Below, piece by piece: positions 1 through 7,280 of a stretch of 13,805 nt of DNA. The DNA lies in NCBI GenBank assembly GCA_023442495.1, contig JAEZZB010000113.1, forward strand, positions 1 to 13,805, read 5' to 3'. Below the pieces are notes generated by a model. The model was not told the origin of the DNA. It did no database searches and saw only the letters and a program-made list of their open reading frames with translations. Both the position numbers and the translations under genes were made by a program. Origin of the DNA: Bacillota bacterium (GTDB lineage Bacteria; Bacillota; Clostridia; Tissierellales; Peptoniphilaceae). Positions within the stretch are counted from its first letter, which is position 1; each line of letters starts with the position of its first letter.

Positions 1-138
1 GTACTTGGAATCACGGATGATTATATAAGCGTTATTATTCCAGAAAGAGATGTCCATAACAGGTTTAATGCAAAAAAAGAAATATCAGAATTGTCTGAAT
101 TATATAAAATAATTAAAACTGAATTTGGAATGCAATAA
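1..138 (+). CDS. C-terminal end of an unrecognised protein (5' truncated)
   Basis: An open frame runs from base 1 to a TAA stop at 136-138 and gives 45 residues, ending in KIIKTEFGMQ. The start of the gene is outside the window. The fragment has a short hydrophobic strand-like stretch (DDYISVIIPE) followed by a charged, probably helical segment. It does not look like the FtsY C-terminus, which is often found upstream of ylxM-ffh. It is followed by a hairpin terminator at about 188-246, which supports a real gene end here. I do not recognise the family and assign no function. Confidence 0.6.
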   Translation, partial: VLGITDDYISVIIPERDVHNRFNAKKEISELSELYKIIKTEFGMQ

Positions 139-187
139 TTTATATGAGCAGATATGTTTAGAAAATAAAATTTTAATATAAATTATT

Positions 188-246
188 AAAGATCTATGAA
201 TAATTGTGGTATATTATAGCATTAATTAATAGATCTTTTATTTTTT
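188..246 (+). terminator. Intrinsic terminator of the left-edge gene
   Basis: A perfect 10-bp stem pairs AAAGATCTAT (188-197) with ATAGATCTTT (229-238). Inside it, TAATT (201-205) can pair with AATTA (224-228) across a 3-nt bulge. The stem is followed by a T-rich tract up to about 246. It lies 50 nt after the stop of the truncated gene and before the ylxM promoter, so it separates the two transcription units. The stem is AT-rich, so strength is uncertain. Confidence 0.65.
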
Positions 247-264
247 AAAATATAACAAAATAAG

Positions 265-293
265 TTGACAAAGTATTGAGTTTTTGCTAAACT
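265..293 (+). promoter_or_regulatory. Vegetative sigma-A type promoter of the ylxM-ffh operon
   Basis: A perfect -35 box TTGACA (265-270) is followed by a 17-nt spacer and a -10 box TAAACT (288-293). This would start transcription near 300, about 30 nt before the ylxM ATG. It is the best consensus promoter in the first half of the window and heads the whole translation operon. Confidence 0.75.
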
Positions 294-328
294 TAATAAG
301 TCAATGAAAGACCTTGACAGGAGAATAA

Positions 329-667
329 ATGGAAAAAAATGTAATGATTAGTATTTTGTTTGAATACTATGGTATATTGCTTTCAAAAAAACAACATGAC
401 TCTATTGAACTATATTATGAAGAAGACCTATCGTTGACAGAGATAGCCGATTTACAAAATGTATCTAAGCAAAGTATTTCTGAGAATATTAAGAGATCTG
501 AAAAAGCTTTAATTGAATATGAAGAAAAATTAGGTCTATATAAAAGAATGTCAGAATTACAAAGTTTAGTTGATAGTTTAGAAGAGAAACTCATGGATGA
601 TTTGGATGATAATAAATATGCTAAATATATTGATTTGATATTCCAAATTAATTCAAAATTAAAATAG
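329..667 (+). CDS. ylxM: YlxM, SRP-associated HTH protein (UPF0122)
   Basis: A 112-residue protein of the YlxM/p13 family. These small helix-turn-helix proteins resemble sigma factor region 4 and are encoded next to ffh. Family members have been reported to modulate signal recognition particle (SRP) activity. The N-terminal part, FEYYGILLSKKQ (about 11-22), and the HTH-like stretch LSLTEIADLQNVSKQSISENIKR (about residues 34-56) are typical, followed by a charged coiled-coil-like tail (57-112). The chosen ATG has an AGGAG site at 319-323, 5 nt upstream; the next in-frame Met (residue 6) has no such site. The stop lies 10 nt before the ffh start, so the two are cotranscribed. The gene is full length for the family. 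Confidence 0.92.
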   Translation: MEKNVMISILFEYYGILLSKKQHDSIELYYEEDLSLTEIADLQNVSKQSISENIKRSEKALIEYEEKLGLYKRMSELQSLVDSLEEKLMDDLDDNKYAKYIDLIFQINSKLK

Positions 668-677
668 GAAGTGAATT

Positions 678-2012
678 ATGTTTGAAAATTTATCGGATAG
701 ATTACAAAGCTTAATGAGTAATCTACGTAGCAAAGGGAAACTTTCAGAATCTGACATAGATCAAGCAATGAGAGAAATACGTCTAGCTTTATTAGAAGCT
801 GATGTAAATTATAAAGTTGTTAAAGATTTTGTCAAAAAAGTTAAAGAAAGAGCACTCGGTGCTGACGTAATGAAAAGCTTAACTCCTGGACAAATGGTTG
901 TAAAAATTGTAAATGAAGAATTAATTGCTCTTATGAGTGATGAAAACCAAGCTTTGAAAACTTCACCAAAGCCACCTATAGTAATTATGATGGTAGGTTT
1001 ACAAGGTGCAGGTAAAACTACTCAAACAGGTAAATTAGCTCTTCATTTGAAGAAAAAAGGTAGAAAACCATTATTAGTTGCAGGAGATATTTATAGACCT
1101 GCTGCTATAGATCAACTTAAAGTAGTAGGAAAACAAGTTGATGTACCTGTATTTTCACTTGGAAAGATTAGTCCTATTGAAATTTCAAAAAAAGCTATAG
1201 AAGAAGCGAAGAAAAATTTCAATGATGTAGTAATTATCGATACAGCTGGTCGTCTACATATAGACGACGAGTTAATGGAAGAATTAAATTCCATTAAAAA
1301 ATCTGTAGACATTACAGAAACAATACTTGTAGTTGATTCAATGACTGGTCAAGATGCTGTAAAAGTAGCTGAAACTTTTAATGAAAGATTAGATATTACT
1401 GGTATATTAATGACCAAACTTGACGGTGATTCAAGAGGTGGTGCAGCTTTATCAATAAGAGCAGTAACTCAAAAGCCAATTAAGTTTATTGGTGTTGGTG
1501 AAAAGATGGAAGACTTGGAACAATTCCATCCAGATAGATTAGTATCAAGAATATTGGGAATGGGGGATGTACTTTCATTAATTGAAAAAGCTGAATCTGC
1601 ATTTGATAAAGAAAAAGCTCAAGAATTAGAGCAAAAATTGAGAGAACAATCATATGATTTTAATGATTTTCTTGAAAATATAGAACAAATGAAAAATCTT
1701 GGACCACTTGAAGATATTATTAAAATGTTGCCAGGTGTGAATAGTAAATCTCTAAAGGGAATGAATTTTGATCCAAAAGCTATGGACAGAATTGAAGCAA
1801 TTATTAAGTCTATGACAATGGCTGAAAGAGAAAAGCCTAGCTTAATAAATAATTCAAGAAAGAAAAGAATAGCAAATGGTTCAGGTACAACGATCGGTGA
1901 TGTAAATAAATTATTAAAACAATTTGATGAAACTAAGAAAATGATGAAAAAAATGGGTGGCATGAACAAAAAACTGAAAAAAGGGAAGAAGAGAAGATTC
2001 CCATTCTTTTAA
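678..2012 (+). CDS. ffh: Ffh, signal recognition particle GTPase (SRP54)
   Basis: A full-length 444-residue Ffh. With the SRP RNA it binds signal sequences on nascent chains and docks with FtsY, delivering ribosomes to the membrane. Domains in order: an N-terminal four-helix bundle (1-90); the G domain with the P-loop GLQGAGKTT (107-115), DTAGR (188-192) and TKLDG (246-250); and the methionine-containing M domain (from about 325) with the RNA-binding RKKRIANGSG motif (394-403). The tail is Met/Lys/Gly-rich. The ribosome binding site (AGGAAGTG, about 666-673) overlaps the end of ylxM, so the two genes are probably coupled. No SRP RNA gene is visible nearby. Confidence 0.98.
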   Translation: MFENLSDRLQSLMSNLRSKGKLSESDIDQAMREIRLALLEADVNYKVVKDFVKKVKERALGADVMKSLTPGQMVVKIVNEELIALMSDENQALKTSPKPPIVIMMVGLQGAGKTTQTGKLALHLKKKGRKPLLVAGDIYRPAAIDQLKVVGKQVDVPVFSLGKISPIEISKKAIEEAKKNFNDVVIIDTAGRLHIDDELMEELNSIKKSVDITETILVVDSMTGQDAVKVAETFNERLDITGILMTKLDGDSRGGAALSIRAVTQKPIKFIGVGEKMEDLEQFHPDRLVSRILGMGDVLSLIEKAESAFDKEKAQELEQKLREQSYDFNDFLENIEQMKNLGPLEDIIKMLPGVNSKSLKGMNFDPKAMDRIEAIIKSMTMAEREKPSLINNSRKKRIANGSGTTIGDVNKLLKQFDETKKMMKKMGGMNKKLKKGKKRRFPFF

Positions 2013-2024
2013 TGGAGGAAATAA

Positions 2025-2450
2025 ATGGCAGTAAAAATTAGAATGAAAAGATTAGGTGCAAAGAAGAGACCTTTCTATAGAATAGTTGTAGCAGATGAAA
2101 GATCACCAAGAGATGGTAGATTTATCGAAGAAATTGGTTATTATAATCCAATTTCAGAACCAAAGGTATTCAAGATTGATTCAGAAAGAGTTAATTATTG
2201 GATTGGTGTAGGTGCAAAACCTACAAAAACTGTTGAAAAATTATTAAAGACAGACTTTGAAGATTTAGCAAAACAAGTTGAAGAAAATAAGAAATTAGAA
2301 GAAGAAAAGAAAGCTAAAGAAGCAGAAGAAAGAAGACTTCAAAGAGAAAAAGAAGAAGCTGAAAGATTAGCTAAAGAAGCTGCAGAAGAAGTAGATGAAG
2401 TAGAAGAATCTGAAGAAGTAGAAGAATCTGAAGAAGTTGTGGAAGAATAA
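2025..2450 (+). CDS. rpsP: 30S ribosomal protein S16 with long acidic C-terminal tail
   Basis: Residues 1-80 are a standard S16 of the small ribosomal subunit: MAVKIRMKRLGAKKRPFYRI at the N-terminus, then DERSPRDGRFIEEIGYYNP and the GAKPT segment. The usual bacillar S16 ends at about 80-90 residues, but this one has 141. The extra 81-141 is almost entirely Glu, Lys, Ala, Arg and Val. It looks like a long charged helix that becomes purely acidic (VEESEEVEESEEVVEE at the end, partly from an 18-bp tandem repeat). A strong GGAGG site at 2014-2018 sits between ffh and the ATG. The khpA ribosome binding site lies inside the last codons. The core assignment is certain; the role of the tail is unknown. 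Confidence 0.97.
   Translation: MAVKIRMKRLGAKKRPFYRIVVADERSPRDGRFIEEIGYYNPISEPKVFKIDSERVNYWIGVGAKPTKTVEKLLKTDFEDLAKQVEENKKLEEEKKAKEAEERRLQREKEEAERLAKEAAEEVDEVEESEEVEESEEVVEE
2400..2435 (+). repeat. Perfect 18-bp tandem repeat inside rpsP
   Basis: Two adjacent identical copies of GTAGAAGAATCTGAAGAA lie at 2400-2417 and 2418-2435, in frame. Each encodes VEESEE (S16 residues 126-137). A change in copy number would keep the frame and only lengthen or shorten the acidic tail by six residues. Confidence 0.9.
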
Positions 2451-2451
2451 T

Positions 2452-2694
2452 ATGAAAGAGATAGTTGAATATATTGCAAAGGCTTTAGTAAACAATCCTG
2501 ATGATGTTTTGGTTGAAATAGAATCAAATGAAGGTATTGTAAATATTAAATTATTTGTAAATCCTGATGATATGGGAAAAGTGATTGGTAAACAAGGTAA
2601 AATTGCTAATTCAATTAGATCAATATTAAAAGCTTGTGCAATAAAAGAAGAAAAAAAAGTTAATTTATATATTGATTCAAAAGATTCAGAATAA
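2452..2694 (+). CDS. khpA: KhpA, KH-domain RNA-binding protein
   Basis: An 80-residue protein made of one KH domain with the RNA-binding GxxG loop as GKQG (46-49) within MGKVIGKQGKIA. KhpA (YlqC family, UPF0109) forms a complex with KhpB/Jag in Gram-positive bacteria and binds many RNAs, affecting cell division and elongation. The start at 2452 (MKEIVEYIAKAL) matches the family. It has a GGAAG site at 2441-2445 inside the end of rpsP, and an upstream TTG-initiated extension would have no family counterpart. It begins 1 nt after the rpsP stop and overlaps rimM by one base (TAATG). Its place between rpsP and rimM is the conserved one. Confidence 0.95.
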   Translation: MKEIVEYIAKALVNNPDDVLVEIESNEGIVNIKLFVNPDDMGKVIGKQGKIANSIRSILKACAIKEEKKVNLYIDSKDSE

Positions 2695-3179
2695 TGGAAA
2701 AAATAAAAGTTGGTAAAATAGTAAATACACATGGTATTAAAGGTGAAGTTAAAATTCAACCAAGTGGAATTGAAACTTTTGATAGAGACATAAACTATTA
2801 TATTGGAGATAATTTTATAGAGATTAAAATTACTAATTCAAAATTTCATAATGGAGTATTCATAGTAAAATTCGAACATTACGATAATATCAATGATGTT
2901 ATGAAATTTAAATCTAAAGAAATATTTATAGATTCAGAAAATTTAATTGATTTAGAAGAAGATGAATTTTATATAAAAGATTTGATAGGACTTAATGTAA
3001 TTGATAAATCTAATAATAAAATTGGAAAATTAGTAGATGTACTACAATATGAAGCAAATGATGTCTATGAAGTTGAAACTCATGATGGTTTAATTTCAAT
3101 ACCAGCTGTAGATGAATTTATTATAGAAGTTAATATTGAAGAAAAATACTTAAGAGTAAAAATTATCGAAGGTATGTAA
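2694..3179 (+). CDS. rimM: RimM, 16S rRNA processing / 30S maturation factor
   Basis: A 161-residue RimM. It assists late 30S assembly around the 16S rRNA head and binds S19. The N-terminal RimM domain opens with VGKIVNTHGIKGEVKI (6-21). The C-terminal PRC-barrel domain (about 92-161) has DLIGLNVID, IGKLVDV and the IPAVDEFIIEVN stretch seen in the family. The start codon overlaps the khpA stop by one base and no good Shine-Dalgarno is visible, so translation probably depends on coupling. Its own stop overlaps the trmD start in the same way (TAATG). Confidence 0.95.
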   Translation: MEKIKVGKIVNTHGIKGEVKIQPSGIETFDRDINYYIGDNFIEIKITNSKFHNGVFIVKFEHYDNINDVMKFKSKEIFIDSENLIDLEEDEFYIKDLIGLNVIDKSNNKIGKLVDVLQYEANDVYEVETHDGLISIPAVDEFIIEVNIEEKYLRVKIIEGM

Positions 3180-3874
3180 TGAAAATAGATGTATTAACGA
3201 TTTTTCCTAATTCATTTGATTTTATATATGAATATGGTGTGATAGGAAAAGCCATCAAAAATGGTCATTTTGAATTAAACATTGTCGATATAAGAAGTTT
3301 TTCAACAGATAAACACAAAAAGGTCGATGATGAAGTTTACGGTGGTCAAGCAGGTATGTTGATGACTATGCAACCAGTTGTAGACGCTATAAAATCTGTA
3401 AAGACGGATGATTCACTAGTTATATTTTTGAGTCCTCAAGGAAGAGTATTTAATCATGATATTGCAATGGATTTAAGCTCAAAAAGCCATTTGATATTGT
3501 TATGCGGTCATTATGAGGGCATAGATTCAAGGGTAACAAATAATTATGTAGATATTGAATTATCTATTGGAGATTATGTATTAACTGGTGGAGAAATACC
3601 AGCAATGGTGGTAATTGATTCTGTTGCAAGATTGACGGATAATGTGCTAGGAAATGAAGAATCTTTTAAGACAGATTCACATTTTAATATACTATTACAA
3701 CATGATCATTTTACAAGACCTAGAGAATATGAAGGCCATAAGGTACCTGAAGTTTTATTCTCAGGGAATCATGAAAAAATTAGACAATGGCAATTACAAA
3801 ATAGTATTGAAAACACTAAACGTAAAAGACCAGATTTATATGAAAAATATATTAATAATATACGAAAGGATTAA
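3179..3874 (+). CDS. trmD: TrmD, tRNA (guanine-N1)-methyltransferase
   Basis: A 231-residue SPOUT-class enzyme that transfers a methyl group from SAM to N1 of G37 in tRNAs, preventing +1 frameshifting. Motifs: MKIDVLTIFP at the N-terminus, SPQGR (85-89), and the knot segments LLCGHYEGIDSRV (107-119) and IGDYVLTGGE (130-139) that bind SAM. The C-terminal part has EYEGHKVPEVLFSGNH. Two small departures from the common sequence are YGGQAGM (54-60, usually YGGG-type) and DHFTRP (176-181, usually PHYTRP). AAGG at 3169-3172 inside rimM serves as ribosome binding site. It is full length with no sign of damage. Confidence 0.97.
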   Translation: MKIDVLTIFPNSFDFIYEYGVIGKAIKNGHFELNIVDIRSFSTDKHKKVDDEVYGGQAGMLMTMQPVVDAIKSVKTDDSLVIFLSPQGRVFNHDIAMDLSSKSHLILLCGHYEGIDSRVTNNYVDIELSIGDYVLTGGEIPAMVVIDSVARLTDNVLGNEESFKTDSHFNILLQHDHFTRPREYEGHKVPEVLFSGNHEKIRQWQLQNSIENTKRKRPDLYEKYINNIRKD

Positions 3875-3876
3875 TT

Positions 3877-4224
3877 ATGGATATCATAAGACAAATAGAA
3901 GAAGAACAAAAGAAAGATTCTTTACCAGAACTTAGAGTTGGTGACTATGTAAATATAGACTACAGAATAAAAGAAGGTCAAAGAGAAAGAATCCAAATGT
4001 TTGAAGGTACAATTATTAAAATTCAAGGAGAAGGTGTTAGAAGAGCATTTACAGTAAGAAGATTATCTTATGGTGTAGGTGTTGAAAGAACATTCTTATT
4101 ACATTCACCAAGAGTTGAAAATATTAAAGTTGTAAGACATGGTAAAGTTAGAAGATCAAAATTATTCTACTTAAGAAATAGAGTAGGTAAGGCAGCTAAA
4201 TTAAGAGAAAAAACAGATTATTAA
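3877..4224 (+). CDS. rplS: 50S ribosomal protein L19
   Basis: A 115-residue L19, located at the 30S-50S interface in the large subunit. Recognisable segments are VGDYVNIDYRIKEGQRERIQ (21-40), the FEG-I turn, and the C-terminal signature VRRSKLFYLRNRVGKAAK (91-108). The length is normal. AAAGGA (3865-3870) at the end of trmD acts as the ribosome binding site, and the ATG lies 2 nt after the trmD stop. A terminator-like hairpin follows 4 nt after the stop. Confidence 0.98.
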   Translation: MDIIRQIEEEQKKDSLPELRVGDYVNIDYRIKEGQRERIQMFEGTIIKIQGEGVRRAFTVRRLSYGVGVERTFLLHSPRVENIKVVRHGKVRRSKLFYLRNRVGKAAKLREKTDY

Positions 4225-4228
4225 AATT

Positions 4229-4258
4229 AAAGGTTGGACAAGTGTTCAACCTTTTTTT
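4229..4258 (+). terminator. Hairpin terminator after rplS
   Basis: AAAGGTTGGAC (4229-4239) pairs with GTTCAACCTTT (4244-4254): 11 bp with one G-U pair, around an AAGT loop. The T run is 4252-4258. This is a canonical intrinsic terminator. The rbgA ribosome binding site begins only 5 nt later, leaving no room for a separate rbgA promoter, so it probably acts as a partial terminator. Confidence 0.88.
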
Positions 4259-4274
4259 CAAATAAGGAGGATAT

Positions 4275-5126
4275 ATGAATATTAATTGGTATCCTGGGCA
4301 TATGAAAAAATCTCTAGATAGCATTAGAGAATCAATGAAAATGGTTGATATAGTTTGTGAACTTGTGGATGCAAGAATACCAGTAAGTTCTAGAAATCCA
4401 GTAATCGATGATATAATTAAAGATTTTCCAAGGCTTATTATTTTTAATAAATCAGACATGGCAGATCCTAAAGAAACTAAAAAATGGATTGAATATTTCA
4501 ACAAACAAAATATAGAAGTTATTGAGTATAATTCTACTAGAGATAATAAAACAAATGAATTATATAAAACTGCACGAAAAGTACTTAAAGAACTTTTTGA
4601 TAAAAGAAATGCAAAAAATATTCAAGATAAGACTATTAAGATGATGATAGTAGGCATTCCAAATGTTGGAAAATCTACATTTATAAATAATATCTCAAAA
4701 AGAAAAGGTGCAAAAGTTGGTAATAGACCTGGTGTAACAAGAACTAATCAATGGATTAAAACTAATAACGATTTGATGCTACTCGATACACCTGGAGTAC
4801 TTTGGCCAAAATTAGAATTACATGATAATGGGAAAAATCTTGCATTTACCGGCTCTATAAAAGATGAAATTCTAAATATAGAAGATTTAGCATTTGATTA
4901 TCTGAAATATATGCAAGAAAATGAATCTGAAAAATTAGAAAAAAGATATAAGATTGATTCCAATAAGGAAACAATTGAAATAATGGATGAAATAGCGAAA
5001 AAAACTGGTTCCATTGTGAGAAACCAAGAAATAGACTATTTCAAGGTTTCAAATATTATTTTTGATGACTTTAGAAAACTTAGAATTGGAAGAATTACAT
5101 TAGAAAAGGTTGAAGATTTCAAATAA
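4275..5126 (+). CDS. rbgA: RbgA (YlqF), 50S ribosome assembly GTPase
   Basis: A 283-residue circularly permuted GTPase needed for late assembly of the large ribosomal subunit in Bacillus subtilis. The permuted motif order is visible: G4 NKSD (58-61) first, then G1 GIPNVGKST (127-135), G2 GVTR (153-156) and G3 DTPG (171-174). The N-terminal INWYPGHMKK is the family signature. The C-terminal helical domain (about 200-283) would contact rRNA. AAGGAGG at 4264-4270 is a strong ribosome binding site. With a terminator just upstream and no space for a promoter, expression likely comes from read-through of the rplS transcript. Confidence 0.96.
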   Translation: MNINWYPGHMKKSLDSIRESMKMVDIVCELVDARIPVSSRNPVIDDIIKDFPRLIIFNKSDMADPKETKKWIEYFNKQNIEVIEYNSTRDNKTNELYKTARKVLKELFDKRNAKNIQDKTIKMMIVGIPNVGKSTFINNISKRKGAKVGNRPGVTRTNQWIKTNNDLMLLDTPGVLWPKLELHDNGKNLAFTGSIKDEILNIEDLAFDYLKYMQENESEKLEKRYKIDSNKETIEIMDEIAKKTGSIVRNQEIDYFKVSNIIFDDFRKLRIGRITLEKVEDFK

Positions 5127-5151
5127 AAAATGTTAATTATTTTTAATAATA

Positions 5152-5185
5152 TTGGCAGTATTTAAATTAGTATATAGTATATAAT
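5152..5185 (+). promoter_or_regulatory. Candidate promoter(s) of rnhB-yraN-dprA
   Basis: TTGGCA (5152-5157) is followed after 17 nt by TAGTAT (5175-5180), a plausible sigma-A pair. A perfect TATAAT (5180-5185) overlaps it but would be 22 nt from that -35 box. Either box places transcription start only about 2-8 nt before the annotated rnhB ATG at 5194, cutting into or removing the GAGG site (5186-5189). Confidence 0.45.
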
Positions 5186-5193
5186 GAGGTATA

Positions 5194-5835
5194 ATGAGAG
5201 TAAAATTACAGAGAAATCAATTAGACATTTTATTAGATTTAAGTAAGAATCATCAAATGCTATGTGGAATTGATGAGGTTGGTAGAGGACCAATAGCAGG
5301 ACCAGTTGTAGCTTGTGCTGTAATTATGGGTGAAGAGAAAATAGATGAAGTTAAGGATTCTAAGAAATTATCTGATAAGAAAAGGAGGATTTTAGCTTCA
5401 AATATTTATGATTATGCATTAGCTATAGGATATGGTATCTGTGATAATAAAATAATAGATGATATCAATATTAGACAGGCAAGTCTTCTTGCAATGGAAA
5501 AAGCTGTATTGGACCTTAAAGATAAATGTGGAAATCATATAGAGCCTGATTTACTTTTAATCGATGCTGAATTGATTGATTCTCAAATAGATCAAATTGG
5601 AATTATCTCAGGTGATGATTTAGTTTATCAAATTTCTTGTGCTTCAATACTTGCTAAAGTTTTTAGAGATGATTTAATGATTGATTATTCAGAAAAATAT
5701 CCTGGATACATGTTTGAAGCTCATAAAGGCTATGGTACTAAGAAACATTATGAAGCAATTAAAAATTTAGGTATTACTGAAATTCATAGACATAGCTTTT
5801 TAAAAAAATATTATGAAAAAGGAAATAATCGCTAA
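5194..5835 (+). CDS. rnhB: Ribonuclease HII
   Basis: A 213-residue RNase HII that cleaves the RNA strand of RNA-DNA hybrids and starts removal of single ribonucleotides misincorporated in DNA. The catalytic acidic residues are visible: D27 and E28 in GIDEVGRGPIAGPVV, D124 in LLIDAE, and D159 in the SCASILAKVFRD motif. DSKKLSDKKR (55-64) is also typical. The start at 5194 has GAGG 4 nt upstream. An internal ATG at 5257 (MLCGIDEVG) is an alternative start, considering how close the promoter-like boxes are. The 3' end overlaps yraN by 23 nt. Confidence 0.95.
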   Translation: MRVKLQRNQLDILLDLSKNHQMLCGIDEVGRGPIAGPVVACAVIMGEEKIDEVKDSKKLSDKKRRILASNIYDYALAIGYGICDNKIIDDINIRQASLLAMEKAVLDLKDKCGNHIEPDLLLIDAELIDSQIDQIGIISGDDLVYQISCASILAKVFRDDLMIDYSEKYPGYMFEAHKGYGTKKHYEAIKNLGITEIHRHSFLKKYYEKGNNR

Positions 5836-6163
5836 ATTAGGAGAAGAAATAGCTTGTAGATATCTCGAAACTAAAGGTTATAAGATACTTGAAAGAAATT
5901 ATAGATATAGATATTTTGAAGCTGATATAATAGCATCAATAAATGATATTTTAGTAGTTGTAGAAGTAAAGACTAGGAAAGATTATAAATATTTGTATGC
6001 AAATGAAGCTGTTAATTATAAAAAGCAGTATAATCTAATTTTGCTTACTGAAAACTATGTAAATCAAAATTGTCTTTATAATCATAATATAAGATTTGAC
6101 GTGATAGAGTGTTATTGGGACACTAAGGAAATTTGTCATATAATAAACGCATTCGAGGCATAA
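5813..6163 (+). CDS. yraN: YraN family protein (UPF0102), putative nuclease fold
   Basis: A 116-residue YraN/UPF0102 protein, a restriction-endonuclease-like fold family of unsettled function found beside rnhB and dprA in many bacteria. KLGEEIACRYLETKGYKILE (8-27) is the family N-terminus. The active-site-like residues are E36 and D38 in FEADII and E51-V-K53 in VEVKTR. The common form of the first motif is GEIDLIA, so here the leading Gly and Ile are changed while the acidic pair is kept. The ATG lies inside the end of rnhB with no clear Shine-Dalgarno, which suggests translational coupling. The stop is 1 nt before the dprA start. Confidence 0.9.
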   Translation: MKKEIIAKLGEEIACRYLETKGYKILERNYRYRYFEADIIASINDILVVVEVKTRKDYKYLYANEAVNYKKQYNLILLTENYVNQNCLYNHNIRFDVIECYWDTKEICHIINAFEA

Positions 6164-6164
6164 T

Positions 6165-7244
6165 ATGTTTGATACACAAAGAGATATTATCTTATTTCTA
6201 AATTATGCTAGAATAAGTAATTTAAAGATTTTAAATATTATAAGTGAAAATATGCTTTACAAATTTTTTGATTTTAAGACAAATAATTTAGAGCATATTT
6301 CATCTTTAAATAGTCAAGATAAAATAAGAATTTTAGATACTTTTCAAAAATTAAGTATAAATGGTGTAAAATATAATTTACAAAAATTTGATATAAAATA
6401 TGTCACTATATTAGATCAGAATTATCCTAATATTTTAAGAAACATTTATGATGCTCCATCAATTTTATATTATAAAGGTAAGGATATTGAATCTCTGGAA
6501 AATTGTATATCAGTAGTTGGAACGCGAAAACCTTCAGAATATGGACTTTATGCTACAAAAAAAATAGTAGATGGTTTTAGAAATTATAATGTAAACATTG
6601 TATCTGGTATGGCTTTGGGTATTGATTTTCAAGCTCATAATACTGCACTTGATAATAATATTCCAACTGTAGGGGTTCTGGCATCATCTCTAGAAATAAA
6701 ATATCCTAAAACTAATTTAAATCTATATGATAGAATGAAAAATAGTCTATTATTATCTGAATTTCCATTAGGAACTCAGCCAATAAAGAGAAATTTTATA
6801 TTTAGAAATAGAATAATCTCTGGTCTTTCATATGCAACAATTGTTGTAGAAGCAATGAATCAAAGTGGATCTTTAGTAACATCTAAATATGCAATAGAAC
6901 AAAATCGAGATGTATTTGCAGTACCTGGAAATATAAATTCAATAAATTCATTGGGTACAAATCAATTATTAAAAAGAGGTGCAAAACCCATTACAGAAGC
7001 AAATGATTTATTACAAGAATTAGATTTTATAAAAGAAAAATGTAAAATTGAAGTGAGAGATAATTTGCATGCAGAAGATAAAATGATGAAAATTTTAAAT
7101 TTGTTGAAAAATGATATATTATCTATTGATGAAATATATAATATATCAAAAATTCCAATAAATGAATTATATTCCATAATTTTACAATTAGAATTTAAAG
7201 GATATATTTATAATGTAAAAGATAATTTATATACGATTAATTAA
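6165..7244 (+). CDS. dprA: DprA, DNA-processing protein (RecA loader on ssDNA)
   Basis: A full-length 359-residue DprA/Smf. It binds incoming single-stranded DNA and loads RecA during natural transformation, and is also widespread in bacteria not known to be competent. An N-terminal helical SAM-like region (1-75) is followed by the Rossmann-type core with SVVGTRKPSEYG (116-127), IVSGMALGID (145-154), SEFPLG (198-203), FRNRIISGLS (213-222) and GSLVTSKYA (235-243). The C-terminal 305-359 looks like a winged-helix domain. GAGG (6155-6158) lies inside yraN. No other competence gene is in the window, so transformability cannot be judged. Confidence 0.96.
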   Translation: MFDTQRDIILFLNYARISNLKILNIISENMLYKFFDFKTNNLEHISSLNSQDKIRILDTFQKLSINGVKYNLQKFDIKYVTILDQNYPNILRNIYDAPSILYYKGKDIESLENCISVVGTRKPSEYGLYATKKIVDGFRNYNVNIVSGMALGIDFQAHNTALDNNIPTVGVLASSLEIKYPKTNLNLYDRMKNSLLLSEFPLGTQPIKRNFIFRNRIISGLSYATIVVEAMNQSGSLVTSKYAIEQNRDVFAVPGNINSINSLGTNQLLKRGAKPITEANDLLQELDFIKEKCKIEVRDNLHAEDKMMKILNLLKNDILSIDEIYNISKIPINELYSIILQLEFKGYIYNVKDNLYTIN

Positions 7245-7280
7245 TTTTGTAATTTATTTTTTATATGGTATTATTTGATT

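Noticed and set aside
314..319. Second TTGACA just before ylxM
   Set aside because: It overlaps the ylxM ribosome binding site and any -10 box would fall inside the gene; the pair at 265-293 is the better promoter.
2437..2451. Earlier TTG start for khpA adding five residues
   Set aside because: The GGAAG ribosome binding site at 2441-2445 points to the ATG at 2452, and the protein then matches the KhpA family N-terminus.
2367..2759. Minus-strand open frame opposite rpsP, khpA and rimM (130 codons)
   Set aside because: It is a low-complexity Phe/Ser-rich product of the complement of GAA/AAA-rich coding DNA, with no ribosome binding site. Similar shadows lie opposite ffh, rbgA, dprA and topA.
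3654..3935. Plus-strand open frame overlapping trmD and rplS in another frame
   Set aside because: It overlaps two certain genes and has no family resemblance or ribosome binding site.
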